Of a stretch of DNA of 64,000 nucleotides, positions 18,263-27,102 are shown one piece after another; position 1 is the first letter of the stretch; each line of letters opens with the position of its first letter. This DNA is from Rhodospirillaceae bacterium (GTDB lineage Bacteria > Pseudomonadota > Alphaproteobacteria > Rhodospirillales > JABHCV01). Location of the stretch: contig JABJHA010000002.1 in NCBI GenBank assembly GCA_018662005.1, positions 186,001 through 250,000 of the forward strand, in the 5' to 3' direction. The notes below the pieces were generated by a model. It saw only the letters and a list, made by a program, of their open reading frames with translations. It was not told the DNA's origin and ran no database searches. The position numbers and the translations under genes are program-made.

Positions 18263-18463
18263 TGTTTGGCTCCGTTTAATTCTATTAATCTTTAGGGAAC
18301 ACTCTATCACGTGGGTGGCCGGGAGGGCTTCCTCAACATGCCATTAAATACAGGTTGGAAATGTACAAATGGCGACACGAGATTTCAACCTTTAAATTAG
18401 CCGTGCCTAATATTATTATGGTTGACGACGCTGAAGGTTATCTGAACACGGGCGAAAGCAAAC

Positions 18464-19234
18464 ATGGGTGAAAGCCAAGTCATGGATTTATTGGCGGCCG
18501 GCTTTTTTATATGCCGGGCCAGTGCCGTTGATAATTCCGCTACGCTGATGAGTCTGTTTCTGGCCGGCCTTGCCGGAAGCGGGGCCCATTGCATCGGCAT
18601 GTGCGGCCCGATTGTCTTGTCGCAGGTGACGTCGCGCCTTGAGGGCATTCCGGCTTCCTCCATGGTCGAGATGAACCGCCTGAGCGGTGCGGCGCTGGTT
18701 CCTTATCATTTTGGCAGAATGACCACCTACGCCGCCTTGGGCGGGATTGCCGCCTCGCTCTCCGGAGGCATTATCGCTATCAGCGGCCTTCGCTTTCTCG
18801 CCGGAGTCCTGCTTGGCTTTGCGGGATTGTTCTTTCTTGGCTATGCGGGGCGCACCCTGGGGATTGCTATGCCCGGTTTCGGTGCCAGCAGCGGCAAAAG
18901 CAAGGCGGCGGCCATGCTTGGGGGCCATATTCGCCCCTTGTTTCGGAAACCCGTCGGCTGGAGAGGCTACTTGCTCGGCGTCGCCCTGGGCTTCCTCCCA
19001 TGCGGCTTGCTGTATGGGGCGCTGGCCGCGGCGTCATCGACCGCCGATCCCATCGCCGGCGTTTTCGGCATGGTGGCGTTCGCCCTCGGAACGGTGCCCG
19101 CCCTTACCGTCGTCGGGATTAGCGGTCATATCGCGGCCGGGCGTTGGAACGCATGGATGGTTTGGGTAGCGCCGATCCTACTTTTGGTCAACGGCTTCTT
19201 CCTACTGATATTGGCAGGGGGAATGATGATATGA
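18464..19234 (+). CDS. UreH/DsbD_2-type TauE-like membrane protein linked to cbb3 oxidase
   Basis: A 256-residue polytopic membrane protein. Its core starts at MSLFLAGLAGSGAHCIGMCGPIV, the Cys-containing motif of the UreH-like transmembrane family (PF13386). A second repeat reads GYLLGVALGFLPCGLLYGAL. Members sit beside ccoGHIS in many proteobacteria and are thought to take part in copper or redox handling. It is divergent from ccoN with about 200 bp between. Starts at 18464, 18482 and 18548 are all possible; the conserved region begins near the last. Confidence 0.8.
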   Translation: MGESQVMDLLAAGFFICRASAVDNSATLMSLFLAGLAGSGAHCIGMCGPIVLSQVTSRLEGIPASSMVEMNRLSGAALVPYHFGRMTTYAALGGIAASLSGGIIAISGLRFLAGVLLGFAGLFFLGYAGRTLGIAMPGFGASSGKSKAAAMLGGHIRPLFRKPVGWRGYLLGVALGFLPCGLLYGALAAASSTADPIAGVFGMVAFALGTVPALTVVGISGHIAAGRWNAWMVWVAPILLLVNGFFLLILAGGMMI

Positions 19235-19491
19235 ACCCGTTTCAATATAATATCCGCAGCTGGCTATTATCGGACTCATTTCCAACCCATGGTTTGGATC
19301 CTGAAAGGAGTCTCCAGAGACTTTTCGATATTTCCTGCCATTTCGTCTCTTTTCCGCCGTCTCTGCACAAAACAAATGCCGCCAAGGCCCCCGCAACCGC
19401 GAGGTTTGGGGCGATTCATGGTCTGGCTGTGGGTTCGTGTGAGAAAGAGTGGTGGTGGACGCAGCCTGGAGCGAACCCGTCTCTGTTCGAA

Positions 19492-19521
19492 TTCCGTGAT
19501 AAACAGGGAAAATACAGGGAA
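19492..19521 (+). repeat. Breakpoint repeat, copy 3
   Basis: Thirty nucleotides (TTCCGTGATAAACAGGG, then AAAATACAGGGAA) match 8054-8083 with two mismatches, in the same orientation. No broken gene is recognised next to this copy, unlike the other two. Confidence 0.7.
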
Positions 19522-19597
19522 AGATAATCTTTGTTCAGGGAATGCTAACGTCCGTTTAGCAACGCATAACGGACTAACTTTATGGCTGTCATGGAAG

Positions 19598-19623
19598 TCT
19601 GCTTTTGACCCATAGCGGACGTT
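19598..19623 (-). repeat. Intergenic GTCCGC/GGGTCA repeat, copy 2
   Basis: On the minus strand it reads AACGTCCGCTATGGGTCAAA, then AGCAGAC. It matches 31098-31121 nearly base for base apart from the two or three bases between GTCCGC and GGGTCA. Confidence 0.55.
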
Positions 19624-19683
19624 CTTACTGTCAAATACCGACTGTCCGCTATCGGCCATCAACGGAAGTTTTGACATGGCAAA

Positions 19684-20043
19684 TCAATAGTAGGTGACGT
19701 CTCCGTCGTGACCACCGCTGGGAGGTGAATACACGTCGATAAAGATCACTGGTTTCTCGCCCAGTATCTCCCCGCCGTGAGACACACTGGAGGGTGCAAA
19801 CCACATGTCGCCTGGGCCGACTTCACGAACTTCGTCACCCACGGTGAGACGCATGTGACCCTGAATTACGACACTCGTCTGCTCGTAGGGGTGGGAGTGA
19901 AGCGGATAACTGCTGCCGGGTTCGAACTTGACCCAGTGGAGCTCCTGGTGCGTGCCAGCAGCTAACATGGTGTGCCAAACCTGCATTTCGGGAAAGTACT
20001 CCGCTGCTGCTTCAGCTGCGGTCAAAGGAACAATATTGGACAT
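19684..20043 (-). CDS. Single-domain cupin protein
   Basis: A 119-residue small cupin (PF07883-like). The metal-binding motif 1 is YPLHSHPYEQTSVVIQGHMRL, and motif 2 is GPGDMWFAPSSVSHGGEIL. The family binds a metal and may be an isomerase, a dioxygenase or a sensor. No substrate can be assigned. Its ATG is 42 bp from the stop of the Dabb-like gene, so the two minus-strand genes may be co-transcribed. Confidence 0.85.
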   Translation of the reverse strand: MSNIVPLTAAEAAAEYFPEMQVWHTMLAAGTHQELHWVKFEPGSSYPLHSHPYEQTSVVIQGHMRLTVGDEVREVGPGDMWFAPSSVSHGGEILGEKPVIFIDVYSPPSGGHDGDVTYY

Positions 20044-20084
20044 GATCTACCTCTAGCGGCTTTAGGACGTAATCGTTTTGTCAT

Positions 20085-20417
20085 TCAAAGCAAATCCTGC
20101 CAACAGATGAAGATAGGATCTTGCACTTTCTTGTATACGTCATTGTGCGATGATTCGCCTGGCTCGACATGCTTCTTGATATATGCGTATGCGGCGTCAA
20201 CTTGAGTTTGGTTTCTAAAGGACATGATCACAAAATACTCGTGCTGGCGCTCGTTATCAGTATCCATTGGCGTGTCCGGCTGGCGGCGGCCGATGGCACC
20301 ACTGTCTTCAACCAAATCAATGCTTTTCATGTAATCGACGAAATCAACATATGCGCTACGGAATGCGTCCATATCTTCGCCGAGTTTGAGATTAAAACAC
20401 GAGAGCATGTGGAACAT
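20085..20417 (-). CDS. Dabb-like/DUF6614-type small protein
   Basis: About 110 residues: MFHMLSCFNLKLGEDMDAFRSAY, GAIGRRQPDTPMDTD, HEYFVIMSFRNQTQVDAAYAYI, and a terminal DPIFICWQDLL. The pattern fits a ferredoxin-like alpha/beta barrel protein of the Dabb or DUF6614 type. No catalytic function is known to me. The start is placed at the second ATG (20417) because the AAGAGG at its 5' side is too close to the ATG at 20426; either is possible. Confidence 0.65.
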   Translation of the reverse strand: MFHMLSCFNLKLGEDMDAFRSAYVDFVDYMKSIDLVEDSGAIGRRQPDTPMDTDNERQHEYFVIMSFRNQTQVDAAYAYIKKHVEPGESSHNDVYKKVQDPIFICWQDLL

Positions 20418-20874
20418 TGGTTGCATTACCTCTTCATTGGCTTTTTCTTGATGGATCCAAAGTTAATATAGGTGAGATTTTGCTGTTTGCCGATTATTAC
20501 ACGCCCATGTTTGGCGTAGGTATTGATGTCGGCTTGGGACCCATTGCGGACATTCTGGTGGACTGCCCTAAAATGGTCTTTCTGAATATTTAGGCAATTT
20601 AGCAGTCAAATGGAGAACAAGTTTCGCCTATCCGTATTCGGCGTCAGTGTAACAACCTTGTGGTAATTTCTTGAAAATACTGTTTCCGAAGAGAGACAGA
20701 AATCAAAAATCACTTAATGTGATAGACCTCAACGTCTTTAGCAAAAGAACACGGGCCCGGTAATCATCGCTAAACGGGAATGAACAGGGCGCTGTAACGT
20801 GTTGCCTTTGTGCGTGTTTCAAATACACTCAAGAATTCCTTGCAACGTATAACACGGGGAAGGGCAGGAAGTTC
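20418..20874. other. Intergenic region upstream of the XRE-cupin regulator
   Basis: A divergent promoter region with no gene seen. It carries one copy of the GTCCGC/GGGTC intergenic repeat at 20534-20555. It ends with GGGAAGGGCAGGAAG before the ATG at 20875, a good ribosome binding site for the regulator. Confidence 0.5.
20534..20555 (-). repeat. Intergenic GTCCGC/GGGTC repeat, copy 3
   Basis: The minus strand reads AGAATGTCCGCAATGGGTCC. It shares ATGTCCGC and GGGTC with the copies at 19598-19623 and 31098-31121 but lacks the following AAAAGCAG. Confidence 0.45.
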
Positions 20875-21492
20875 ATGCAGCAAAATCCTCACGGATACGG
20901 GGCCTCACTTGAAAACAATCTGGAAGTTGCCATCGGCCGACAGGCCCGGGCCTTTCGCAAAAACCTGGGTATGACGGTTGTCGAAGTTTCCCGCTTGGCC
21001 AACTTATCGCCCGGGATGTTGTCTAAAATTGAACACGGGCAAACATCACCGTCCTTGTCGACGTTGCAAAATCTTGCCAAGGCCCTGAACGTTCCGGTTA
21101 CCTCCTTGTTCCGACAATTCGAGGAAGAACGTGATGCCAGTTTCGTCAAGGCCGGGGAAGGAATCGAGATTGAACGTCGCGGCACTCGTGCGGGGCATCA
21201 TTATCGCCTGCTTGGCCACACTGTCGGCGGCACGCTCAACGTCGAGCCGTATCTGATTACGTTGAGCAAGGAATCCGACGTCTTTCCGATTTTTCAACAC
21301 GCCGGGGTCGAATTTGTCCATCTTCTGGAGGGTGCGCTTGATTACCGGCACGGTGATCAGATTTATTCAATGACACCCGGTGATTCACTTTTTTTCGATG
21401 CCGATGCCCCACACGGCCCGGAAAACCTTACAAAATTACCAATTAAGTTCCTGTCCATCATCAGCTATCCAAGTGGCGAAAGCACCGACTGA
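20875..21492 (+). CDS. XRE-family regulator with C-terminal cupin
   Basis: 205 residues. Residues about 18-75 form a helix-turn-helix of the XRE/SinR type (RKNLGMTVVEVSRLANLSPGM, then LSKIEHGQTSPSLSTLQNLAKAL). Residues about 115-195 form a cupin_2 domain (EFVHLLEGALDYRHGDQIY, then PGDSLFFDADAPHGPE). Such HTH-cupin proteins regulate adjacent nitrogen or amino-acid catabolic genes, sensing a ligand through the cupin. It lies directly upstream, in the same direction, of the glutamate synthase-like cluster, which makes that cluster its likely target (inference). Confidence 0.9.
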   Translation: MQQNPHGYGASLENNLEVAIGRQARAFRKNLGMTVVEVSRLANLSPGMLSKIEHGQTSPSLSTLQNLAKALNVPVTSLFRQFEEERDASFVKAGEGIEIERRGTRAGHHYRLLGHTVGGTLNVEPYLITLSKESDVFPIFQHAGVEFVHLLEGALDYRHGDQIYSMTPGDSLFFDADAPHGPENLTKLPIKFLSIISYPSGESTD

Positions 21493-21496
21493 GCCT

Positions 21497-21521
21497 CTTA
21501 TCCATTATTTTTGTGAATAAG
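21497..21521 (+). terminator. Weak hairpin after the XRE-cupin gene
   Basis: CTTATCCA pairs with TGAATAAG across an AT-rich loop, with one internal mismatch. Only a short T-tract follows (GGAATTTTCC), so termination would be partial at best. Confidence 0.3.
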
Positions 21522-21615
21522 GTGGAATTTTCCTCCCAAGAACATTATTTTCTTAGCATTGATTTCCTGATGGTTCTTCGCTAAACCGAAGACCACCAAA
21601 ATTGAGGGCTGAAAG

Positions 21616-22527
21616 ATGTGCGGTATTGCTGGCATTATGTATAAAAACGACCTGGGCAAATCACAGGTCGGCAAGGCCCTGATTTCAATGCTGGATGGTT
21701 GCCAGCATCGCGGCCCTGATTCCACCGGTTTTGCTCTTTATCATGGACACAAGGAAGATTTGTTGCGGCTGCGCTTCTTCGTTGAAGATGGCCCTGAGGG
21801 TGAAAAAACGCTGGAGCGTATCCGCGCCAAGCTGGGCGAATTTCAGGCAGAAGTGGTTGAAGAGGAGCGCATCGGCTCGACCGGTCGCTTCGAAGTCCAT
21901 TTCAAGGGTAATCTGCAAAAGCTGTCCTACGCCCTGGAACACGTTGCCAAGGTTGTCTCGATTGGCGAAAGCCTGGATATCATCAAGGACATTGGCGGCG
22001 CCCATGATGTCGATGATGTTTATTCAGTTGAAAACTTTCAGGGCAGTCACGGCATTGGCCATGTCCGTCTGGCAACTGAATCCGACGTCGCCCCGGAAGC
22101 CTCGCACCCGTTCTGGGCCACAGGGTTCGCCGATGTTGCCATTGTTCACAATGGTCAGATCACCAATTACTGGAAAATGCGTCGGCGGCTCGAAAAACGA
22201 CGTTTTGAATTCAACACGGACAATGACAGCGAACTGATCGCTGTTTATCTGGCCGACAAACTATCCCAAGGGTACAAACTGGCCGATGCGCTGAAGACAT
22301 CGATTGACGACATGGACGGCACGTTTTCTTTTCTGGTTTCAACCAAAGGGGAAATCGGTTTCGCCAAGGACCATCTGGCGGCCAAGCCAATGGTCATGTT
22401 TGAGAGCAATGAGTTGATTGCAATCGCTTCGGAAGAAGTCTCACTTAATAAATTGTTTCCGGGCGAAGCATTAAGCACGTCGGAACCACCGCCGGGGACA
22501 TACGGTACATGGCAACGATCGATTTAG
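21616..22527 (+). CDS. Class II glutamine amidotransferase, GlxB/MgsA-like
   Basis: 303 residues beginning MCGIAGIMY, where Cys2 is the Ntn-type nucleophile. CQHRGPDSTG, HVRLATES, VAIVHNGQITNYWKMRRRLE and FNTDNDSE complete the GltB/PurF-type glutaminase site. It matches the stand-alone amidotransferase of the glxBCD (rhizobial) and mgsABC (N-methylglutamate synthase) systems. It would release ammonia from glutamine, or a methylamine equivalent, for the FMN synthase subunit. Its 3' end overlaps the next gene by 19 bp, implying coupled translation. Confidence 0.88.
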   Translation: MCGIAGIMYKNDLGKSQVGKALISMLDGCQHRGPDSTGFALYHGHKEDLLRLRFFVEDGPEGEKTLERIRAKLGEFQAEVVEEERIGSTGRFEVHFKGNLQKLSYALEHVAKVVSIGESLDIIKDIGGAHDVDDVYSVENFQGSHGIGHVRLATESDVAPEASHPFWATGFADVAIVHNGQITNYWKMRRRLEKRRFEFNTDNDSELIAVYLADKLSQGYKLADALKTSIDDMDGTFSFLVSTKGEIGFAKDHLAAKPMVMFESNELIAIASEEVSLNKLFPGEALSTSEPPPGTYGTWQRSI

Positions 22528-24467
22528 CGGCGACTTCTGTCCGCCAAGCCAACGAACAAATACGAAATTTTGGAACCCAGGGTGAAGATGTAGAAGTCAT
22601 CAACCCGGATGCCCGCCATCACATCGGGGTTGGGCTTGTCCATAACATCAAAGTCAAGATACGTGGATCGGCGGGTTATTTTTGCGCCGGGTTGACGGAT
22701 GGTTGCCGCGTTGAAATTGATAATAATGTCGGCTGGGGACTGGCCGATAACATGCTGGGTGGTTGTGCCATCGTGCGTGGAAACGCCAGTGCCATCGCCG
22801 CCGTTGCCATGCGCGGCGGTGAAGTCGTCGTTCACGGCAATATCGGCTCACGTGCCGGTCAAGTGATGAAAGAAGGCACCTTACTGGCCGCCGGCAATGC
22901 AAATTTCATGGCCGGATACATGATGTACGGCGGGCGCATAATCATCCTGGGAAATTCCGGTGAAAAACTGGGCCAGGACATGACCGGTGGTGACATTTAC
23001 GTCGGCGGCAAGATTGATTCCCTTGGCACTGACGCCCAACAGATCGATTTACCGGGTGAAGAAGAAGACTCGATCCGGGAATTTCTGGAGCACTACCAAA
23101 TACCTTTTAAAGGCGGTTTTCAGAAGGTCGTTAATGCGGGTGAGAAACTGCGCTACGACAGGACCGAACCACGGGTTCGTAATGTTCCGTTTTTTGTTGC
23201 TTCAGGAAAATCCGATTACTGGAATGAAAAAGTACAGGAAGACATTCACGTAAAATCTGTCATTGGCCGCTACCGTATTCGTGGTTACGGGACGACGCGG
23301 GCGTTGCCGCACCTTTCCGACATCGCTTTTAAAAGAGATCTTTCGACCATCAAGGCCGACGCCGATGTCGTTAGAAAGGTTAATTTGGCGACCGAAGTCG
23401 GTGGTCGAAATGGCGGCAAACCTATTTCGCTAAGCATGCCGGTGATGATCGCCCCGATGAGCTACGGCGCGCTGTCAAAATCGACAAAACTTGCCCTCGC
23501 CATAGCCTCGAAAAAATCCGGCATATCGGAAAATACCGGCGAAGGCGGCATGATTGACAAACAACGCGAGGTTGCCGATCAACTGATCTACCAGTGCCTG
23601 TCGGGAAGACTGGGTTGGAATATTCACGACATGCAGCGCGCTGACGGCCTTGAGATTTATATCTCTCAAGGGGCCAAGCCTGGCTTGGGCGGCCAATTAA
23701 TGGCCAAGAAGGTGACCAAAGAAATAGCAACTATTCGCGGCATCCCCGAAGGCATTGATTTGCGTTCGCCATCGCGTCATCCTGATGTTCTGGGGGCCGA
23801 CGATCTGGTCATTAAAATTGAGGAATTCCGCGAGGCGACTGGCTACCGGGTACCGGTGTCAGTCAAGTTGGGAGCCGGTCGCGTTCGCGACGACATTAAG
23901 ATCGCCTGGAAGGACGGTTTTGATTTTGTCGAACTGGACGGCTTGCAGGGCTCAACCGGTGCTGCCGGAAATGAAGTCCTGGAATACGTTGGCATTCCTA
24001 CTCTTTCAGCCATTCAGGAAACCATGGATTCACTGGACGAGGTCGGTGGTCGCGAGGATATGCCGATAGTCCTTATGGGTGGCGTCAAAGATGGCGTCGA
24101 TGCGGCCAAGGCGATTGCTTTGGGTGCTCATGCTGTTGCGGTTGGAACGGCGGCCATAATCGCGGGCGGCTGTATTGCCTGCCTGCAATGTCATGTCGGT
24201 CAATGTGTGGTTGGTATTGCCACACAGGACCCGGAACACGAAAAACGCTACGATACCGATGCTGAGGCTGAGCACATTCACAAGTTCCTGGAATCAGTGC
24301 GCTGGCAAATAGCGGCTATCGCTGATGCCCATGGCTACAAGGAGATTCACCAGTTAGGCCGTGATGATCTGGTTGCCCTAACACCGGAAGCGGCTGAAAT
24401 CACCCGCCTTCCTTACGCCCCTGAATATCGCCAAAACGACAAAAACATGCGTAAGGATGCGCTCTAG
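22509..24467 (+). CDS. Fused GXGXG-domain and FMN glutamate synthase subunit (GlxC-GlxD/MgsB-MgsC fusion)
   Basis: 652 residues. Residues about 1-200 are the GltB C-terminal GXGXG beta-helix (GWGLADNMLGGCAIVRG, VVVHGNIGSRAGQ, GGDIYVGG). Residues about 240-640 are the GltS FMN barrel (MPVMIAPMSYGALS, ENTGEGGM, ISQGAKPGLGGQL, VSVKLGAGR, VLMGGVKDG) with the 3Fe-4S cysteines in GGCIACLQCHVGQCVVG. In the described glx and mgs systems these are two proteins; here they are fused, in the order opposite to classic GltB, where the FMN domain precedes GXGXG. The product is probably glutamate or an N-alkylglutamate. Confidence 0.88.
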   Translation: MATIDLAATSVRQANEQIRNFGTQGEDVEVINPDARHHIGVGLVHNIKVKIRGSAGYFCAGLTDGCRVEIDNNVGWGLADNMLGGCAIVRGNASAIAAVAMRGGEVVVHGNIGSRAGQVMKEGTLLAAGNANFMAGYMMYGGRIIILGNSGEKLGQDMTGGDIYVGGKIDSLGTDAQQIDLPGEEEDSIREFLEHYQIPFKGGFQKVVNAGEKLRYDRTEPRVRNVPFFVASGKSDYWNEKVQEDIHVKSVIGRYRIRGYGTTRALPHLSDIAFKRDLSTIKADADVVRKVNLATEVGGRNGGKPISLSMPVMIAPMSYGALSKSTKLALAIASKKSGISENTGEGGMIDKQREVADQLIYQCLSGRLGWNIHDMQRADGLEIYISQGAKPGLGGQLMAKKVTKEIATIRGIPEGIDLRSPSRHPDVLGADDLVIKIEEFREATGYRVPVSVKLGAGRVRDDIKIAWKDGFDFVELDGLQGSTGAAGNEVLEYVGIPTLSAIQETMDSLDEVGGREDMPIVLMGGVKDGVDAAKAIALGAHAVAVGTAAIIAGGCIACLQCHVGQCVVGIATQDPEHEKRYDTDAEAEHIHKFLESVRWQIAAIADAHGYKEIHQLGRDDLVALTPEAAEITRLPYAPEYRQNDKNMRKDAL

Positions 24468-27002
24468 ATGGATAACGTATACAACCTTGATCGCATTAAT
24501 CCGCCATGCGCGCCAGCTGGTTCCGAAGACGATACCGGTGACCCTCATTTTGTACCCGCGCCCTGCCAGGTAGCCTGTCCGGTCGGCACCGATGCGCCGT
24601 CCTACATCGCCCATATCTGGGACGGCAAAATAGAACAGGCTTTTGAAGCCATCACAGCGACAAATCCTTTCAGTTCTATCTGCGGGCGTGTCTGCGACGC
24701 ACCTTGTGAACCGGCATGCCGTCGTGCCGACAGCGACGGGCCGATCGCCATCCGAAACCTGAAGCGATACGTTATGGAAAAACTGGGCCGCGATCACCAT
24801 TTGCCACCGCTCAAGGTCTCTCGCAGTGAGAGTATCGCCATCGTCGGAGGCGGTCCGGCAGGATTAACGGCGGCTCAGGATTTGGCCGAGGCAGGGTTCG
24901 CGGTTCATATTTATGAAATGACCGACCGTTTGGGCGGCATGATGGTCTGGGGTATACCCGCCTTCCGGCTGCCGCCCGGCACCGTAGAGGAGGATCTGGA
25001 GCGCATGCTCAAGCGCTGTCCGGGGATCGAAGTTCATTTGAAAACCGGGCTGGGTGAAGGCGGCGTGACGCTGGACGAATTAAAAGACAAACACGATGCC
25101 GTGTTGCTGACGATTGGTGCCTGGTGGGGCAAGTCCATGGACATACCGGGTGCCGAAAACGAGCGGGTTATTGATGGCGTGGAATTCTTACGTCGCATCA
25201 ATAGTGGTGAGCGACCTGAACTGCCGGATACTGTATTAGTGATCGGCGGTGGGGACGTTGCCATGGATGCCTGCCGCGCCGCCAAGCGCCTGAACGGTGG
25301 TAAGACCGTCAAGGTTCTTTACCGGCGTGGGCCGGATGAAATTCCCGCCCGCAAGGAAGAACTTGAAGACGCCATCAGGGAAGGTGTCGAAATTATCTAC
25401 AACCGGCAACCGGTTGGTGTCGTTGAAGCTGAAGACGGTTTCGCCCTGAGCTGTGTCGAAACCAGTCTTGGCGCGCCCGATGAAGATGGTCGCAGACGTC
25501 CTGAAAACATCGCCGGAAGTGAAAGCGATTTTGCTTGCGGTCTTGTTGTCCTTGCCATCGGCCAATCTGCAGAAAGCGTGGAGCTGGACCGATTAGGCCT
25601 GATGAACAAGGACCGTATAAATACCGATTGGCAGACCATGACCACCGATGATCCTCGGGTATTCGCCGCCGGTGATGGCGCTTTTGGTGGTTCGACCATT
25701 GTCATGGCCATGCAGCATGGCCACCGGGCGGCCTATTACATACGCGCGTTTCTGGATGGTATTTCTGATCCGATGCCCTACCACACACCGTTCAAGACAC
25801 GGCGGGTGGCGGTTTCGCAGGATCCCAATTGGGAAGTCTTCCCACGAATTGAACAACCTTTTCACGGCCTTGGCGACAAACCGGCGGCATTTCCGGAAAT
25901 TATGTCCACTTACACCGACGAGGAGGCCCTTAAAGAAGCCGCTCGATGTTATCGCTGTGATGCCGAAACCGGGTCATCCGATTACACGGTTAAATCCCGC
26001 GAAGATATTTTCGTCATGGCCCGCACCGAACCCGATGATGCGGTCACGCAACGGGCGATCCTTGAAAAAAGGCTTGCACTGAGAGACGATCCTTTTGGTA
26101 AGGATGTGCCAGCTTCATTTGATGATTTGGTGTTTCTGCCAGCAAACCTGTCACGGCTTGTGATTGATCCGTACCGCGACCCCTGCAACGTCTCGACACT
26201 TTTATGCGAAACCCTGAACATCGATTCCCCGTTCATTGTCAGCGGCTTTGATGACGCCCCTGATGAGGTCAAGGCGGCCCTTGCTGAAGGATTGCGACAA
26301 GGGGGGTCAGCCTATGTGGGGCAGGTTGCGTTGGCCGATGACGTCCCCTGGCTACAGTTGATCGCCGAAGGCGACAAAGCCGATGATCGCGCCGCCGTTC
26401 AAATCCATTGCCCTGACGCGGGCAAAGTGACGCGCGTGCGCAAGGCGACCGGCGTTCCTCAAGGGTTAGCGGTGGGCCTAGCCGATCTGGAAACGGCCAT
26501 TGAGTACGCACTTGAAAACGAATTTGATCTGCTGATGCTTCTTGGCAATGGCCCCATCACCTCGCAATGGCCTGAACTGGCTGGCGGGCCTGATTTAAAG
26601 GTCATTCGCGACACACTTGCCACCCTGCGCCGAATGAACCGGGAGGAAGATATCAAAATCGCCTTTTTTGGCGGCATTCGCACCGGCACGGATGGTGCAA
26701 AATTGATCAGCCTGGGAGCCAACGTGATGATTGTTGGCCTCGCCATGGCTTTCGCCATGGGGGGCAATCTGGAAGATGGCAGCATCGTCTTCCATTCCAA
26801 TTACACACCAGAAGACAGGACAGAGGCCGCCACCCTGTTCCTGAAAGCGCTTTCCGGAGAGGCCGCTATTATGGCGCGCTGTACCGGGAAGACCGACGTT
26901 CACAACCTGGAGCCGGAAGATTTGCGATCCATCACCTTGCAGACATCAAAATCCACAGGCATTCCGCTTGCCGGTGCCCGGCCAAAAGCGGTGAGCGAAT
27001 AG
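24468..27002 (+). CDS. GltD-like Fe-S/FAD oxidoreductase fused to a degenerate FMN-barrel domain
   Basis: 844 residues. The N-terminus has the Fer4_20/GltD cysteine set (CQVACPVGTDAPSY, then CGRVCDAPCEPACRR). Residues about 120-445 hold two Rossmann folds (AIVGGGPAGLTAAQDLAEAG and VLVIGGGDVAMDACRAA) and ending in DPRVFAAGDGAFGGSTIV. A Cys pair CYRCD lies near 495. The last roughly 300 residues resemble the second half of a GltS-type barrel (IAFFGGIRTGTDGAKLISLG, then MIVGLAMAFAMGG) but lack the 3Fe-4S cysteines, so this domain may be structural. It starts directly after the preceding stop and probably feeds NAD(P)H electrons to the synthase. Confidence 0.85.
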   Translation: MDNVYNLDRINPPCAPAGSEDDTGDPHFVPAPCQVACPVGTDAPSYIAHIWDGKIEQAFEAITATNPFSSICGRVCDAPCEPACRRADSDGPIAIRNLKRYVMEKLGRDHHLPPLKVSRSESIAIVGGGPAGLTAAQDLAEAGFAVHIYEMTDRLGGMMVWGIPAFRLPPGTVEEDLERMLKRCPGIEVHLKTGLGEGGVTLDELKDKHDAVLLTIGAWWGKSMDIPGAENERVIDGVEFLRRINSGERPELPDTVLVIGGGDVAMDACRAAKRLNGGKTVKVLYRRGPDEIPARKEELEDAIREGVEIIYNRQPVGVVEAEDGFALSCVETSLGAPDEDGRRRPENIAGSESDFACGLVVLAIGQSAESVELDRLGLMNKDRINTDWQTMTTDDPRVFAAGDGAFGGSTIVMAMQHGHRAAYYIRAFLDGISDPMPYHTPFKTRRVAVSQDPNWEVFPRIEQPFHGLGDKPAAFPEIMSTYTDEEALKEAARCYRCDAETGSSDYTVKSREDIFVMARTEPDDAVTQRAILEKRLALRDDPFGKDVPASFDDLVFLPANLSRLVIDPYRDPCNVSTLLCETLNIDSPFIVSGFDDAPDEVKAALAEGLRQGGSAYVGQVALADDVPWLQLIAEGDKADDRAAVQIHCPDAGKVTRVRKATGVPQGLAVGLADLETAIEYALENEFDLLMLLGNGPITSQWPELAGGPDLKVIRDTLATLRRMNREEDIKIAFFGGIRTGTDGAKLISLGANVMIVGLAMAFAMGGNLEDGSIVFHSNYTPEDRTEAATLFLKALSGEAAIMARCTGKTDVHNLEPEDLRSITLQTSKSTGIPLAGARPKAVSE

Positions 27003-27102
27003 GACTTTGGATCTGTTCGGTAACGGGAGAATCCGGTGTCCAGTAAGAACGACAAAGTGTATAAAAAACGACGTCAAATAATTCAGTTTAGGGGAGGTTA
27101 TA

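Larger units (their letters stand above)
19235..19683. other. Gene-free stretch with repeats
   Basis: No convincing gene is present. It contains breakpoint repeat copy 3 (19492-19521), a GTCCGTT...AACGGAC inverted repeat at 19552-19574, and the GTCCGC/GGGTCA repeat at 19598-19623. Several short frames exist on both strands but none shows a recognisable domain. Confidence 0.5.

Noticed and set aside
18263-18463. FNR/FixK box upstream of ccoN
   Set aside because: I looked for TTGAT-N4-ATCAA on both strands and saw only poor matches such as TTGACGACGCTGAA, so no site is claimed.
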